Below are positions 18,423 to 26,443 of a stretch of 64,000 nucleotides of DNA, in pieces (position 1 is the stretch's first letter; each line of letters starts with the position of its first letter). The stretch comes from an uncultured Lachnospiraceae bacterium. GTDB taxonomy: Bacteria > Bacillota > Clostridia > Lachnospirales > Lachnospiraceae. Made by a program: the position numbers and the translations under genes. Below the pieces are notes generated by a model. That model did not search any database and was not told the DNA's origin. It saw only the letters and a list, made by a program, of their open reading frames with translations. The DNA is taken from contig CACYMJ010000001.1 in the NCBI GenBank assembly GCA_902775485.1, positions 91,323 through 155,322 on the forward strand, in the 5' to 3' direction.

Positions 18423-18924
18423 TAAAAGAGCATATTCCAGAATACTGGAAGCATCTAATTACCTTTCGCTTCCCAATATGTCCGATTTTGTCAGAACATA
18501 TATCGAAAAGCTTGTATATAACATCAGCATGTATGTTGATTCGGACTTCTCTCTGGGAAGTATCGAGATAGTAAACGGATTTTCCGGCAAATGTGAGCTT
18601 TCCCAGGCGATCACGGGTGTACCAAGTGCGTATTCATGTGTGGAAGGCCGGGAAGATGCGCTTATTTCGTTTGCCGAGAACTATTCACATCTTGGCATAA
18701 AGACTTTTGATGTGCTTGCACGTGAAGCCATACTGGACTTCCTGAATCTTCACAACGGTCTGTTTGTTGTCATGCTTTCCAAGAACAACATATGTGAGCT
18801 CTCTCTTGATGCTCCAAAACAAAACGGGCATTTCTCCATCGATCTTGCGCAATACAAGACGATAACAGTAATACCCGTTATGTTCTCATATGGAACCGTT
18901 AAGTTTTTCCTGTGTGAAATGTGA
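18415..18924 (+). CDS. CheX/CheC-like chemotaxis phosphatase
   Basis: A 169-residue protein with a CheX-type fold: an N-terminal helical part followed by alternating strands and the helix REAILDFLNLHNG near residues 104-116. CheX and CheC remove phosphate from CheY using an ExxN motif; here the matching segment reads DFLN, so Glu is replaced by Asp. The ATG at 18415 follows GGAG by seven bases and overlaps the end of the response regulator, which is the presumed substrate. Its stop codon abuts the stop of thrC on the other strand. Assignment rests on pattern and context, so it is moderate. Confidence 0.65.
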   Translation: MDNKRAYSRILEASNYLSLPNMSDFVRTYIEKLVYNISMYVDSDFSLGSIEIVNGFSGKCELSQAITGVPSAYSCVEGREDALISFAENYSHLGIKTFDVLAREAILDFLNLHNGLFVVMLSKNNICELSLDAPKQNGHFSIDLAQYKTITVIPVMFSYGTVKFFLCEM

Positions 18925-20409
18925 TCAGGCAAGCACAGACTTTACGGTATCTTTCATATCCTTCACTTCACATGTAGTGGTGTGAAGGATTTTTGCATTC
19001 TTCAGAGATGTTACCGCAAAAGGTACAGGAACTTTTGATAATTTGCTGAGTCTGTCAGCAGTTTCAAGATCGTCATCCGATACAAGCGAAGGATCTATGG
19101 CTCTTGTTACCGTTCCTGCAAATTTATAAGGGCTTGCCGTCGAGACTATAACCGTAGGGGTCGTGTCGGCTTCTCTGTTTCTGTAATCAAAATAAACTCC
19201 CGCAGCCACTGCCGTATGCGGATCTATAAGATATCCGGACGAATCAAAGACACGCTTTATCGTCTGCATTGTCTTATCTTCGTCAGAATATCCGGCCCAA
19301 AACATCCCAACAGCCTCTCTCATCTGTTCATCGATCTTATATTCTCCATCCGAGGAAAGCATGTTCATCAGCGAGGCGCATTTTGCACTGTCATTGCCGC
19401 ATATATGATATATGAGTCTTTCAAGATTGCTTGATATCAATATATCCATCGACGGAGACGATGTAAGGACAAATTTCCTTTTTCTGTCATAAATACCAGT
19501 ATCAAAGAAATCAAACAAAACCCTGTTCTCATTCGAAGCACATATCAGTTTGTTGACCGGCAGTCCGAGACGGGATGCATAAAAAGCGGCAAGTATGTTG
19601 CCGAAGTTCCCGGTCGGAACGGTAAAATTAACCTTCTGCCCGACTTTTATGGCATCACGTTTTACAAGCTGCGTATATGCATAGAAATAATAAACTATCT
19701 GCGGCACGAGACGTCCGATATTAATTGAATTGGCCGAAGAAAACATTATCCCTTTGGAACTCATCCGGGATGCAAGATCATTGTCGGAGAAAATACTCTT
19801 AACACCGCTTTGACAATCATCAAAGTTTCCGTTAACGCCGATAACATATGTATTGCTGCCCTTCTGGGTGATCATTTGCTTCTTCTGTATCGGGCTGACA
19901 CCGTCCTTGGGGTAGAAAACGATTATCTTTGTACCCTTAACATCGGCAAATCCGGCAAGCGCAGCCTTACCCGTATCTCCGCTCGTCGCAGTAAGGATAA
20001 CGATATCTTTGGTCAGGTTATTCTTTTTGGCTGCCGTGCTCATAAGATGCGGCAATATCGAAAGCGCCATATCCTTAAAAGCTATCGTCGCACCATGATA
20101 CAGTTCAAGAAAATATGCCCCGTCCGCTTCATTTATCGGAGCTATTACCTTTGTATCAAATTTATCGTCATATGCCCTGTCTATGCACGTGCGAAGTTCT
20201 TCCTCGGTAAAATCAGTCAGAAACAGTTTCATGATCGTATAAGCTGTTTCCTTATAATCCATCCCGCAAAGGTCTTCGATCTTAAAATCGGCAACAGGAA
20301 ACTTTTGCGGCACAAACAGTCCGCCGTCCTTTGCCAGTCCCTGTATTATGGCAGCTGATGATGTGTAAAGTCCGGCATCACCACGGGTACTTTTATACAT
20401 GATATCCAT
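18925..20409 (-). CDS. thrC: Threonine synthase
   Basis: PLP enzyme converting O-phosphohomoserine to threonine. The 494-residue product belongs to the longer form with an N-terminal extension (MYKSTRGD...GGLFVP). The PLP Lys is in GATIAFKDMALSILPHLM, and the phosphate-binding stretch is TATSGDTGKAAL. The start overlaps the stop of the small upstream membrane-protein gene by one base (TAATG), so the two are probably translationally coupled. It ends the long minus-strand run; its stop abuts that of the CheX-like gene with no gap. Confidence 0.96.
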   Translation of the reverse strand: MDIMYKSTRGDAGLYTSSAAIIQGLAKDGGLFVPQKFPVADFKIEDLCGMDYKETAYTIMKLFLTDFTEEELRTCIDRAYDDKFDTKVIAPINEADGAYFLELYHGATIAFKDMALSILPHLMSTAAKKNNLTKDIVILTATSGDTGKAALAGFADVKGTKIIVFYPKDGVSPIQKKQMITQKGSNTYVIGVNGNFDDCQSGVKSIFSDNDLASRMSSKGIMFSSANSINIGRLVPQIVYYFYAYTQLVKRDAIKVGQKVNFTVPTGNFGNILAAFYASRLGLPVNKLICASNENRVLFDFFDTGIYDRKRKFVLTSSPSMDILISSNLERLIYHICGNDSAKCASLMNMLSSDGEYKIDEQMREAVGMFWAGYSDEDKTMQTIKRVFDSSGYLIDPHTAVAAGVYFDYRNREADTTPTVIVSTASPYKFAGTVTRAIDPSLVSDDDLETADRLSKLSKVPVPFAVTSLKNAKILHTTTCEVKDMKDTVKSVLA

Positions 20410-20564
20410 TATTTATCACCTGCCGCCTCTTGCGAACCTTCGGTATTTTTTGAATCTTTGATCTCCCTGAGCTTTTTCCCGCATAAAACCCCGGCTACAA
20501 TAACTGCCATACTGATGATTACAAGAATAAGATATGACAGGAACGTATTTATGAATGCGATCAT
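20409..20564 (-). CDS. Small single-pass membrane protein (51 residues), unknown
   Basis: Short gene found by reading the minus strand: ATG at 20564, stop at 20409. The product starts MIAFINTFLSYLILVIISMA, continues with a hydrophobic span to about residue 28, then has a basic turn CGKKLREIKDSK and a polar acidic tail ending EAAGDK. GGAGGT precedes the ATG at good spacing, and the stop overlaps the thrC start (TAATG). Strong ribosome site and exact coupling argue that it is real. No function is recognised. Confidence 0.75.
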   Translation of the reverse strand: MIAFINTFLSYLILVIISMAVIVAGVLCGKKLREIKDSKNTEGSQEAAGDK

Positions 20565-20605
20565 TTGGTTTACCTCCGTTTACGGTTTGACTGAAATCTA
20601 ATATA

Positions 20606-21082
20606 TCACTGCATCGGCGTATCGTCCAGCAGTTCATCGGAAAGTGCTGCTTCTACGGCCATTTTATCACATCTTTCATTCTCGGGATGGTCTGCGTGCC
20701 CTTTAACCCACGTAAACTTTACATTATGTATCTTCTTTGCTTCAAGGAGCCGCTTCCACAGATCAACGTTTAAAACAGGCTTTTTATCGGCTTTTCTCCA
20801 TCCGTTTTTTATCCAGTTATCGATCCAGTTCTGGTTAAATGCATCCGTAACATACTTGCTGTCGGATACTATCTCGACATCACATGGTCTGTTAAGACTC
20901 TCAAGACCGGCTATAACTCCCATCAGTTCCATGCGGTTATTTGTTGTCTTTTTGTAACCTGCACTTCTTACACTCTCATGCAGGACTCCTTTCGGATCTA
21001 TATATTGAAGTATAACGCCGTAACCTCCCGGACCGTCAGGATTTCCGCGTGCACTTCCGTCCGTATAAACGGTTACTTTCAT
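20606..21082 (-). CDS. rnhA: Ribonuclease HI
   Basis: Degrades the RNA strand of RNA-DNA hybrids. The 158-residue product has all four catalytic acids: Asp in YTDGSARGNP, Glu in NNRMELMGV, Asp in VSDSKYV and Asp in ENERCDKMA, with His in WVKGHADHP. The ATG at 21082 overlaps the MutS-like stop by four bases (ATGA). Pairing with a MutS-like ATPase is noted, but both may simply share the operon. Confidence 0.96.
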   Translation of the reverse strand: MKVTVYTDGSARGNPDGPGGYGVILQYIDPKGVLHESVRSAGYKKTTNNRMELMGVIAGLESLNRPCDVEIVSDSKYVTDAFNQNWIDNWIKNGWRKADKKPVLNVDLWKRLLEAKKIHNVKFTWVKGHADHPENERCDKMAVEAALSDELLDDTPMQ

Positions 21083-22737
21083 TCTTTGATCTCCCATTTA
21101 CCGGTTCTCCTGTATCTATCTGCAAGATCATCGGCAGATGAAACTATACTCTCATCAAAGCCGAGCATCGACAATATGGTGATCGCATTGGTTTTATCTG
21201 CAACTCCCTTTTTTATGAGAAAAGGAAACCTGACTGTATCGTTCTCTATTTCCTCACTGAAATGATACTGATCCATTTCATCATTAAGCAGAACCGTCAA
21301 TTCCCTGTCATGAGTCGCCGCGAAGCACAATATATCCTTTTTGCAAAGATATCTGAGGACCTGAGTACTTGCTGCGATCCTCTCTGTGGTATTTGTACCT
21401 TTTAATATCTCGTCTATGATACAAAGACACTTTCCTTCACGTGCCGCATCACAAATGCGCTTGATCGATCTGGCCTCAGCAACATAATAGCTCTCTTTTG
21501 CCAACAGATCATCCGTAAGAGCCATTGAAGTATAGATCGAAAATCTTCCGGATACAAATTCACTTGCAAACGCAAATCCAAGACAGGCCGCAAATATTTC
21601 GTTAACTCCGACAGCTTTCAAAAAAGTGGATTTTCCCGAAGCATTCGATCCGGTTATCATCACTCCCCTGTTCGCATTTATATCATTACATACCGGATCC
21701 TCAACGAGCGGATGATACATCCCCTTTGCAGACAGTATTGATTCTTGTGTAAATACCGCCAGGCAATGATCGCGTTCATAAATATAAGACGCCAGACTTA
21801 TATGGCTGTCAACCATTCCGATATCAACATACATCCGTCGGATGGTTTCGATTGCGGAAATGATCTTTTTTATCTTTATACTGTATACGATCAGATCAAT
21901 ATGTGTGATTATCCTTATGTAATCATACAATATGGCAAACGGTGATGATGTGGTGCTCTCCCTGTAAGGTATCAGACATTTTGCACTTAATAGCGAAAAA
22001 AGCTCCCGATATTGGTCAAAATCCTCACATCCGGCCGCATTAAGCTTTTCGGCACATGCGATAAGCTGCAGGCACATCGCCAGACCCTTTAGATTTTCAT
22101 CCATCACCCTTTTCCCCGAAAAATAAGTTATAACGGATATCACCAACATGATCACGGTCAAAGCGATACCCGCAGCCGGAATGAAAAGAGATAATATTAT
22201 TCCCGCAATAATAAGAACCATCATTGAGATATCGATCATGATATTTCTTTGCTTCGCATGTTCAAGACCGGATATGAGCACAAATACATCCGTATTGTTT
22301 CTGTGCCCGAGGCGGCTGAGAATATAAGCATGATCGACAGCTTTATCCTTATTGTTTATATATTGATGGATCTTTTCATATCTGATCGCAGAAACACTCT
22401 CTTCATGCGGTATAAAACGAAGAAGAGCATACAGACAGTCCCGTCCTGCCGGGCTCATGCATCTGTCCAGCCTCGAATATATATCATGAAGCTGCAGATC
22501 CCTGGTGGTGATATCATCAATATACTGATCCGCCGGATGGCATTTACCGTAATATGCCATGAATTCAGACTGATTTAGTAAAAAAGAACAATCTTCCGGT
22601 ATTGTATCCCGCTTTCCGAAAAAGGATCTTATCTTCTCTTTCCGCCTGTTATCTTTCTCCTTTTCCCGAAGGAAAGAAGATATGATCAGCACAGCGATCA
22701 GCAGCCAGAACAGTATCCAAAATATGATAGAAGCCAT
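21079..22737 (-). CDS. Membrane-anchored MutS-like ATPase
   Basis: A 552-residue protein with only the MutS core and ABC-type ATPase. It lacks the N-terminal mismatch-recognition domain. Membrane segments are predicted at about residues 3-24 and as a hairpin at 168-208. The ATPase shows Walker A ITGSNASGKST (362-372), a signature-like region, and Walker B CLCIIDEILKGTNTTER near 440. Canonical mismatch repair is improbable for a membrane-bound protein without mismatch domain. Similar proteins exist in Firmicutes but have no settled function. Gaps are three bases from the amidohydrolase and a four-base overlap with rnhA. Confidence 0.8.
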   Translation of the reverse strand: MASIIFWILFWLLIAVLIISSFLREKEKDNRRKEKIRSFFGKRDTIPEDCSFLLNQSEFMAYYGKCHPADQYIDDITTRDLQLHDIYSRLDRCMSPAGRDCLYALLRFIPHEESVSAIRYEKIHQYINNKDKAVDHAYILSRLGHRNNTDVFVLISGLEHAKQRNIMIDISMMVLIIAGIILSLFIPAAGIALTVIMLVISVITYFSGKRVMDENLKGLAMCLQLIACAEKLNAAGCEDFDQYRELFSLLSAKCLIPYRESTTSSPFAILYDYIRIITHIDLIVYSIKIKKIISAIETIRRMYVDIGMVDSHISLASYIYERDHCLAVFTQESILSAKGMYHPLVEDPVCNDINANRGVMITGSNASGKSTFLKAVGVNEIFAACLGFAFASEFVSGRFSIYTSMALTDDLLAKESYYVAEARSIKRICDAAREGKCLCIIDEILKGTNTTERIAASTQVLRYLCKKDILCFAATHDRELTVLLNDEMDQYHFSEEIENDTVRFPFLIKKGVADKTNAITILSMLGFDESIVSSADDLADRYRRTGKWEIKE

Positions 22738-22740
22738 ATA

Positions 22741-24030
22741 TCAGTCCCTGTATTTTGCCATCAGAGTATTTGCGTTTTCATATATACGTTCAGGATCGAC
22801 ACCGCACTTATACTCTCCGTCTTCGTAAAGTATCTTTCCGTTACACATCGTCATTTTTACATTTGCCCTGCTTCCGGAGTAAACAATATTGACAGGAATA
22901 TTATTTACAGGCTGCATGTTAGGCTGATGCATGTCTATCATGATGATATCTGCCTTTTTGCCTGATGCGAGAACATCGCAGTCATTCAGATTCATACATA
23001 AACTTCCGTTCACCGTTGCCATTTTAAGCACTTCTGCCGGAACAACGGCTGCTGCATCCATATCATGCAGTTTTGCAAGTCCTGTCGTCAGAAACATCTC
23101 CCTGAACATATCCAGGCTGTTATTGGATGACGGTCCATCCGTACCTATCGCAACTCTGATCCCTTCCTTGAGATATCTGGATAAAGGAGCTATTCCGCTT
23201 GCAAGCTTTGTGTTCGATCCGGGATTGGTAACTACAAACAGATCATGCTTTTTGAATATCTCGATATCCTCATCCGAAAGATATACACAGTGATATCCAC
23301 CCCCGCCGTTTCTGAACATATCAAGGCTTTCAAACAACTGTGTCGGGGTACAGCCGTGCCTTTCGATACATTCATCAACTTCCTTTCTTGTTTCGGAATT
23401 GTGCGTAAATACCGGAGATGAATACTTTGCCGCTATATCGCTTATAGATGCAAGCAGCTCCTTAGTACATGTATATTCGGCATGAAATCCTATCATATAG
23501 CTGCAAAATCCGTCATTTCTGTTAAGCGTCTCAAATCTTCTTTCAACCTCTGACAGCTCCGGACCGAATTTATTTATATCGCAGCATCCCACATAACGAA
23601 TACCCATCTCGTTACATGCCCTTGCGGTCTCGGCCGGATTCATATACATATCAAATACTGCGGTCACTCCGGTTGCAAGGTATTCCAAAACGGCAAGACG
23701 TGCAAACTCATACATATCTTCGGCACCAAGTTTTGCCTCCAGCGGAAAGATCTTTGTGCTCAGCCAGTCCCACAGCGGCATATCATCAGCATATGAGCGC
23801 ATACCCGTCATGGCGGAATGGGTATGAGCATCTTTAAATGAAGGCATCAGTACATTACCGTTGCAATCTTTTTCACAGTCAAATTTAATTCCCGAAGCTG
23901 CGATCTGTTCATCGCTTTTCGCTTCGCCTACATATGAGATCCTGTCATCTTCGATCCAGATCTCACCTTTTATGGTTTCAACCGGCTGCTGCATCGTTAT
24001 TATGTGCGCATTATAAAGTCTTGTATTCAT
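22741..24030 (-). CDS. Amidohydrolase of the S-adenosylhomocysteine/5'-methylthioadenosine deaminase family
   Basis: Cytosolic metal-dependent deaminase of 429 residues. Metal ligands are visible in DAHTHSAMTG, the HxE motif GFHAEYTC, THNSET and GTDGPSSNNSLDMF. The segment YADDMPLWDWL resembles the MTA/SAH deaminase group, which deaminates adenosine-type nucleosides to inosine forms. Its neighbours (cytidine deaminase, purine nucleoside phosphorylase, nucleoside-binding lipoprotein) support a nucleoside substrate. Guanine deaminase or other aminohydrolases cannot be excluded. A 7-bp hairpin separates it from cdd. Confidence 0.8.
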   Translation of the reverse strand: MNTRLYNAHIITMQQPVETIKGEIWIEDDRISYVGEAKSDEQIAASGIKFDCEKDCNGNVLMPSFKDAHTHSAMTGMRSYADDMPLWDWLSTKIFPLEAKLGAEDMYEFARLAVLEYLATGVTAVFDMYMNPAETARACNEMGIRYVGCCDINKFGPELSEVERRFETLNRNDGFCSYMIGFHAEYTCTKELLASISDIAAKYSSPVFTHNSETRKEVDECIERHGCTPTQLFESLDMFRNGGGGYHCVYLSDEDIEIFKKHDLFVVTNPGSNTKLASGIAPLSRYLKEGIRVAIGTDGPSSNNSLDMFREMFLTTGLAKLHDMDAAAVVPAEVLKMATVNGSLCMNLNDCDVLASGKKADIIMIDMHQPNMQPVNNIPVNIVYSGSRANVKMTMCNGKILYEDGEYKCGVDPERIYENANTLMAKYRD

Positions 24031-24055
24031 ATATCTCTCCTTTTGAGTATACTTG

Positions 24056-24074
24056 AAGGATCTTTCTGATCCTT
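24056..24074 (-). promoter_or_regulatory. Intercistronic hairpin between cdd and the amidohydrolase
   Basis: Perfect inverted repeat AAGGATC/GATCCTT with a five-base loop in the 49-base gap. No T-tract follows on the minus strand, so it is more likely an mRNA stabiliser or processing site than a terminator. Function is inferred only. Confidence 0.45.
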
Positions 24075-24079
24075 TTCAT

Positions 24080-24499
24080 TTATTTCAGATTGTCCGGTCC
24101 GAAACTCTTCGGAAACAATTCCTCTAAAGTGTATTCCTCGTAATCATCAAGCGATCTTGCCACATACACTTTAAACGTTTCGGGATCGGCAAACTCCCTG
24201 AGAACCTGTCGGCACATTCCGCAGGGATATGCATGATCCGACAGGATATCTTTCTCCTCATCCGCACCTCCGGCAATGGCAATGGCTTTGAATTCCTTTA
24301 TTCCTGATGCGACTGCCGAAAAGACGGCTACTCTCTCGGCACATACTGTAGCACCGTATGAGGCGTTTTCAATATTACATCCGCATACTATCTGATCGTT
24401 GCCGCAAAGGAGCGCTGCACCAACCCGGTATCCGGAATATGGCGCGTAGCTGTTTTCTCTTGCCGTCATGGCAGCATTTATCAGTTTTCGTGTATCCAT
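24080..24499 (-). CDS. cdd: Cytidine deaminase
   Basis: Zinc enzyme deaminating cytidine and deoxycytidine to uridine forms. The 139-residue length is that of the tetrameric type. The zinc ligands and catalytic Glu are in TVCAERVAV and YPCGMCRQVL; the substrate-binding NIENASYG is present. It lies 10 bases after the BMP lipoprotein gene in the nucleoside salvage block. Confidence 0.97.
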   Translation of the reverse strand: MDTRKLINAAMTARENSYAPYSGYRVGAALLCGNDQIVCGCNIENASYGATVCAERVAVFSAVASGIKEFKAIAIAGGADEEKDILSDHAYPCGMCRQVLREFADPETFKVYVARSLDDYEEYTLEELFPKSFGPDNLK

Positions 24500-24509
24500 A
24501 ATAAACCTC

Positions 24510-25616
24510 TTAAAAATCTATATAAGTTACCTCGGTGTTTATAAGTGTTAGTTCATCACACGTTGCTATATCGGTTTTGTTATATGGAACGATCAACCCT
24601 TCCACAATATGAGAAAATACGGAATCATAGCTGTCTTTGTCGAACTTTTCAAATCTGGACGTATCCATCGGAAGGCATACTCCGTCGGTTTTCGCAGTCA
24701 TCATTGTCTGGGTACCGCCGGCAAAAGTTCCCTCAAAATACGATTTTACATCGTTATAGACAGCCGTCCTGACATCTTTCATGGCTGAAGTGATAACTGT
24801 TTCGGACTCTCCCGATTCATCAACGTCAACTCCTATGACTTTACCGGCATGGCCTTCGGCTGCTCTGATAACGGACTTACTTATCGCACCTCCGCAGGCA
24901 AAGATCACTTCGGTGTCATCGTCATACCAGGCAGAGGCAAGGTCTTCAACAGCCGGATCGTCCGAAAAAGTATTTGAATATGTGTAACGTATATGGACGT
25001 TAACACCCATTTCTATCGCAGCATAATCCGCGCCCTGAACGAATCCGTAACCGTACCGTATAACAGGATCTATCGGCATTCCCCCGACAAATCCAAGCCC
25101 TTTGTATCCGTCCCTTACCGCAGCATAACCCGCAAGGAATCCGGCCTCTTCCTCGGCAAAAGTGATAACCGAAACATTTTCAGCTATATAAGTCTCTGTG
25201 TTCTCCTCGTTATGCGGAGAGCCGTCGATAAGAATATAACTCTGATCATCATATTTTTTCTGGGCCATGAAAACAGGAACTTCAAGCATGCTGCCGGGAC
25301 AGACGAACAGTTTTGCTCCATTTGAAGCACCTCGCTTGAACTGTTTCATTATACTTTCGATATCAGTGTCTTCCGGCTTATAATAATCATAAGATATACC
25401 GGTCTCCTCCGCATACATCTTTATACCTTCCCATGCGGCCTGGTTAAACGAGTTGTCATCAACTGTTCCATAGTCGGTTATAAGTATGATATCCGCCTGT
25501 TTGTCATCGCTCTTTGCGTCTTTTTGACATCCCGAAAGGACGGATGCTGTCATAACAACCGCAAGTGCAATCGTTATTGGTTTTTTTAACTGTTGTAACC
25601 GATCCTGAAAACTCAT
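24510..25616 (-). CDS. BMP-family nucleoside-binding lipoprotein
   Basis: Substrate-binding lipoprotein of the basic membrane protein (Med/BmpA/PnrA) family, 368 residues. The signal peptide ends in a lipobox with LSGC near residue 30. The mature part shows DYGTVDDNSFNQAAWEG, typical of these nucleoside receptors, and GFVGGMPIDPVIRYGYGF. The ATG overlaps the punA stop by four bases. The ABC ATPase and permease genes that usually accompany this family are not in the window, so it is either an orphan receptor for a transporter elsewhere or a ligand sensor for the adjoining kinases. A purine nucleoside ligand is inferred from punA. Confidence 0.85.
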   Translation of the reverse strand: MSFQDRLQQLKKPITIALAVVMTASVLSGCQKDAKSDDKQADIILITDYGTVDDNSFNQAAWEGIKMYAEETGISYDYYKPEDTDIESIMKQFKRGASNGAKLFVCPGSMLEVPVFMAQKKYDDQSYILIDGSPHNEENTETYIAENVSVITFAEEEAGFLAGYAAVRDGYKGLGFVGGMPIDPVIRYGYGFVQGADYAAIEMGVNVHIRYTYSNTFSDDPAVEDLASAWYDDDTEVIFACGGAISKSVIRAAEGHAGKVIGVDVDESGESETVITSAMKDVRTAVYNDVKSYFEGTFAGGTQTMMTAKTDGVCLPMDTSRFEKFDKDSYDSVFSHIVEGLIVPYNKTDIATCDELTLINTEVTYIDF

Positions 25617-26443
25617 AAAGCTCCGATCCTGATTATAGACTCACGTACTATCTGTTTAAAAAGCGGGGCGGCCTTTGCTGCAGCCTCCTGTACCTCATCA
25701 TGTGTAAGCGGTGTTTCGGATATTCCCGCAGCGAGATTACATACGCATGAAATGGCGCATATCTTCATACCCATATGATTTGCGGCTATAGCCTCAACCA
25801 CGGTACTCATTCCCACTGCATCAACTCCCAGTTTCCCCAGCATTTTGATCTCGGCAGGACTCTCAAACGAAGGACCGGTAAGCTGTGCATATACACCCTT
25901 TTGAATAGTAATGTCATAATCTTCGGCAACCTGCAGTATTATATCCTGAAGAATGGGATCATATACCGATGACATATCGGGAAATCTTGTTCCGATCTGA
26001 TCTATATTGGCGCCAATAAGCGGATTGGGCGCAAAAAGCGAGACATGATCGGTCAGCATCATAAAATCTCCCGCTTTAAAATCACGGTTGATACCGCCGG
26101 ATGCATTTGTCAGGAAAAGATATTTTGCACCAAGAAGCCCCATCAGTCTGACAGGAAGCACAACATCCGTAATGGGATAACCTTCGTAATAATGAACTCT
26201 TCCCTGCATGCATACAACAGGAACATCATTTACATAGCCGAAAACGAATCTGCCTGCATGTCCGGGAACGGTTGATGTCGGGAATCCCTCGATATCACTG
26301 TATGATATCGAATCTACGACATCTATCTCCTCCGCGAACTTTCCGAGTCCCGAGCCGAGAACCAGTGCGATCTTAGGCTCAAACGAGATCTTTTTTCTAA
26401 CACTTTCATAACAATTGTTCAGTTTTTCATATACCGGATTCAT
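25613..26443 (-). CDS. punA: Purine nucleoside phosphorylase, trimeric type
   Basis: Phosphorolyses inosine and guanosine (and deoxy forms) to base and ribose-1-phosphate. The 276-residue protein has VLGSGLGKF (phosphate binding), GRVHYYEGY, FLTNASGGIN, GPSFESPAEI and the MSTVVEAIAAN block typical of the low-molecular-mass trimeric type. The 5' end overlaps the end of the upstream hybrid kinase gene by 17 bases, and the 3' end overlaps the BMP gene, so expression is tied to the kinase pair. Confidence 0.95.
   Translation of the reverse strand: MNPVYEKLNNCYESVRKKISFEPKIALVLGSGLGKFAEEIDVVDSISYSDIEGFPTSTVPGHAGRFVFGYVNDVPVVCMQGRVHYYEGYPITDVVLPVRLMGLLGAKYLFLTNASGGINRDFKAGDFMMLTDHVSLFAPNPLIGANIDQIGTRFPDMSSVYDPILQDIILQVAEDYDITIQKGVYAQLTGPSFESPAEIKMLGKLGVDAVGMSTVVEAIAANHMGMKICAISCVCNLAAGISETPLTHDEVQEAAAKAAPLFKQIVRESIIRIGAL

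Noticed and set aside
20416-20637. A 73-residue open frame between rnhA and thrC
   Set aside because: It overlaps the 51-residue membrane protein in another frame, has no ribosome site and looks unlike a protein.
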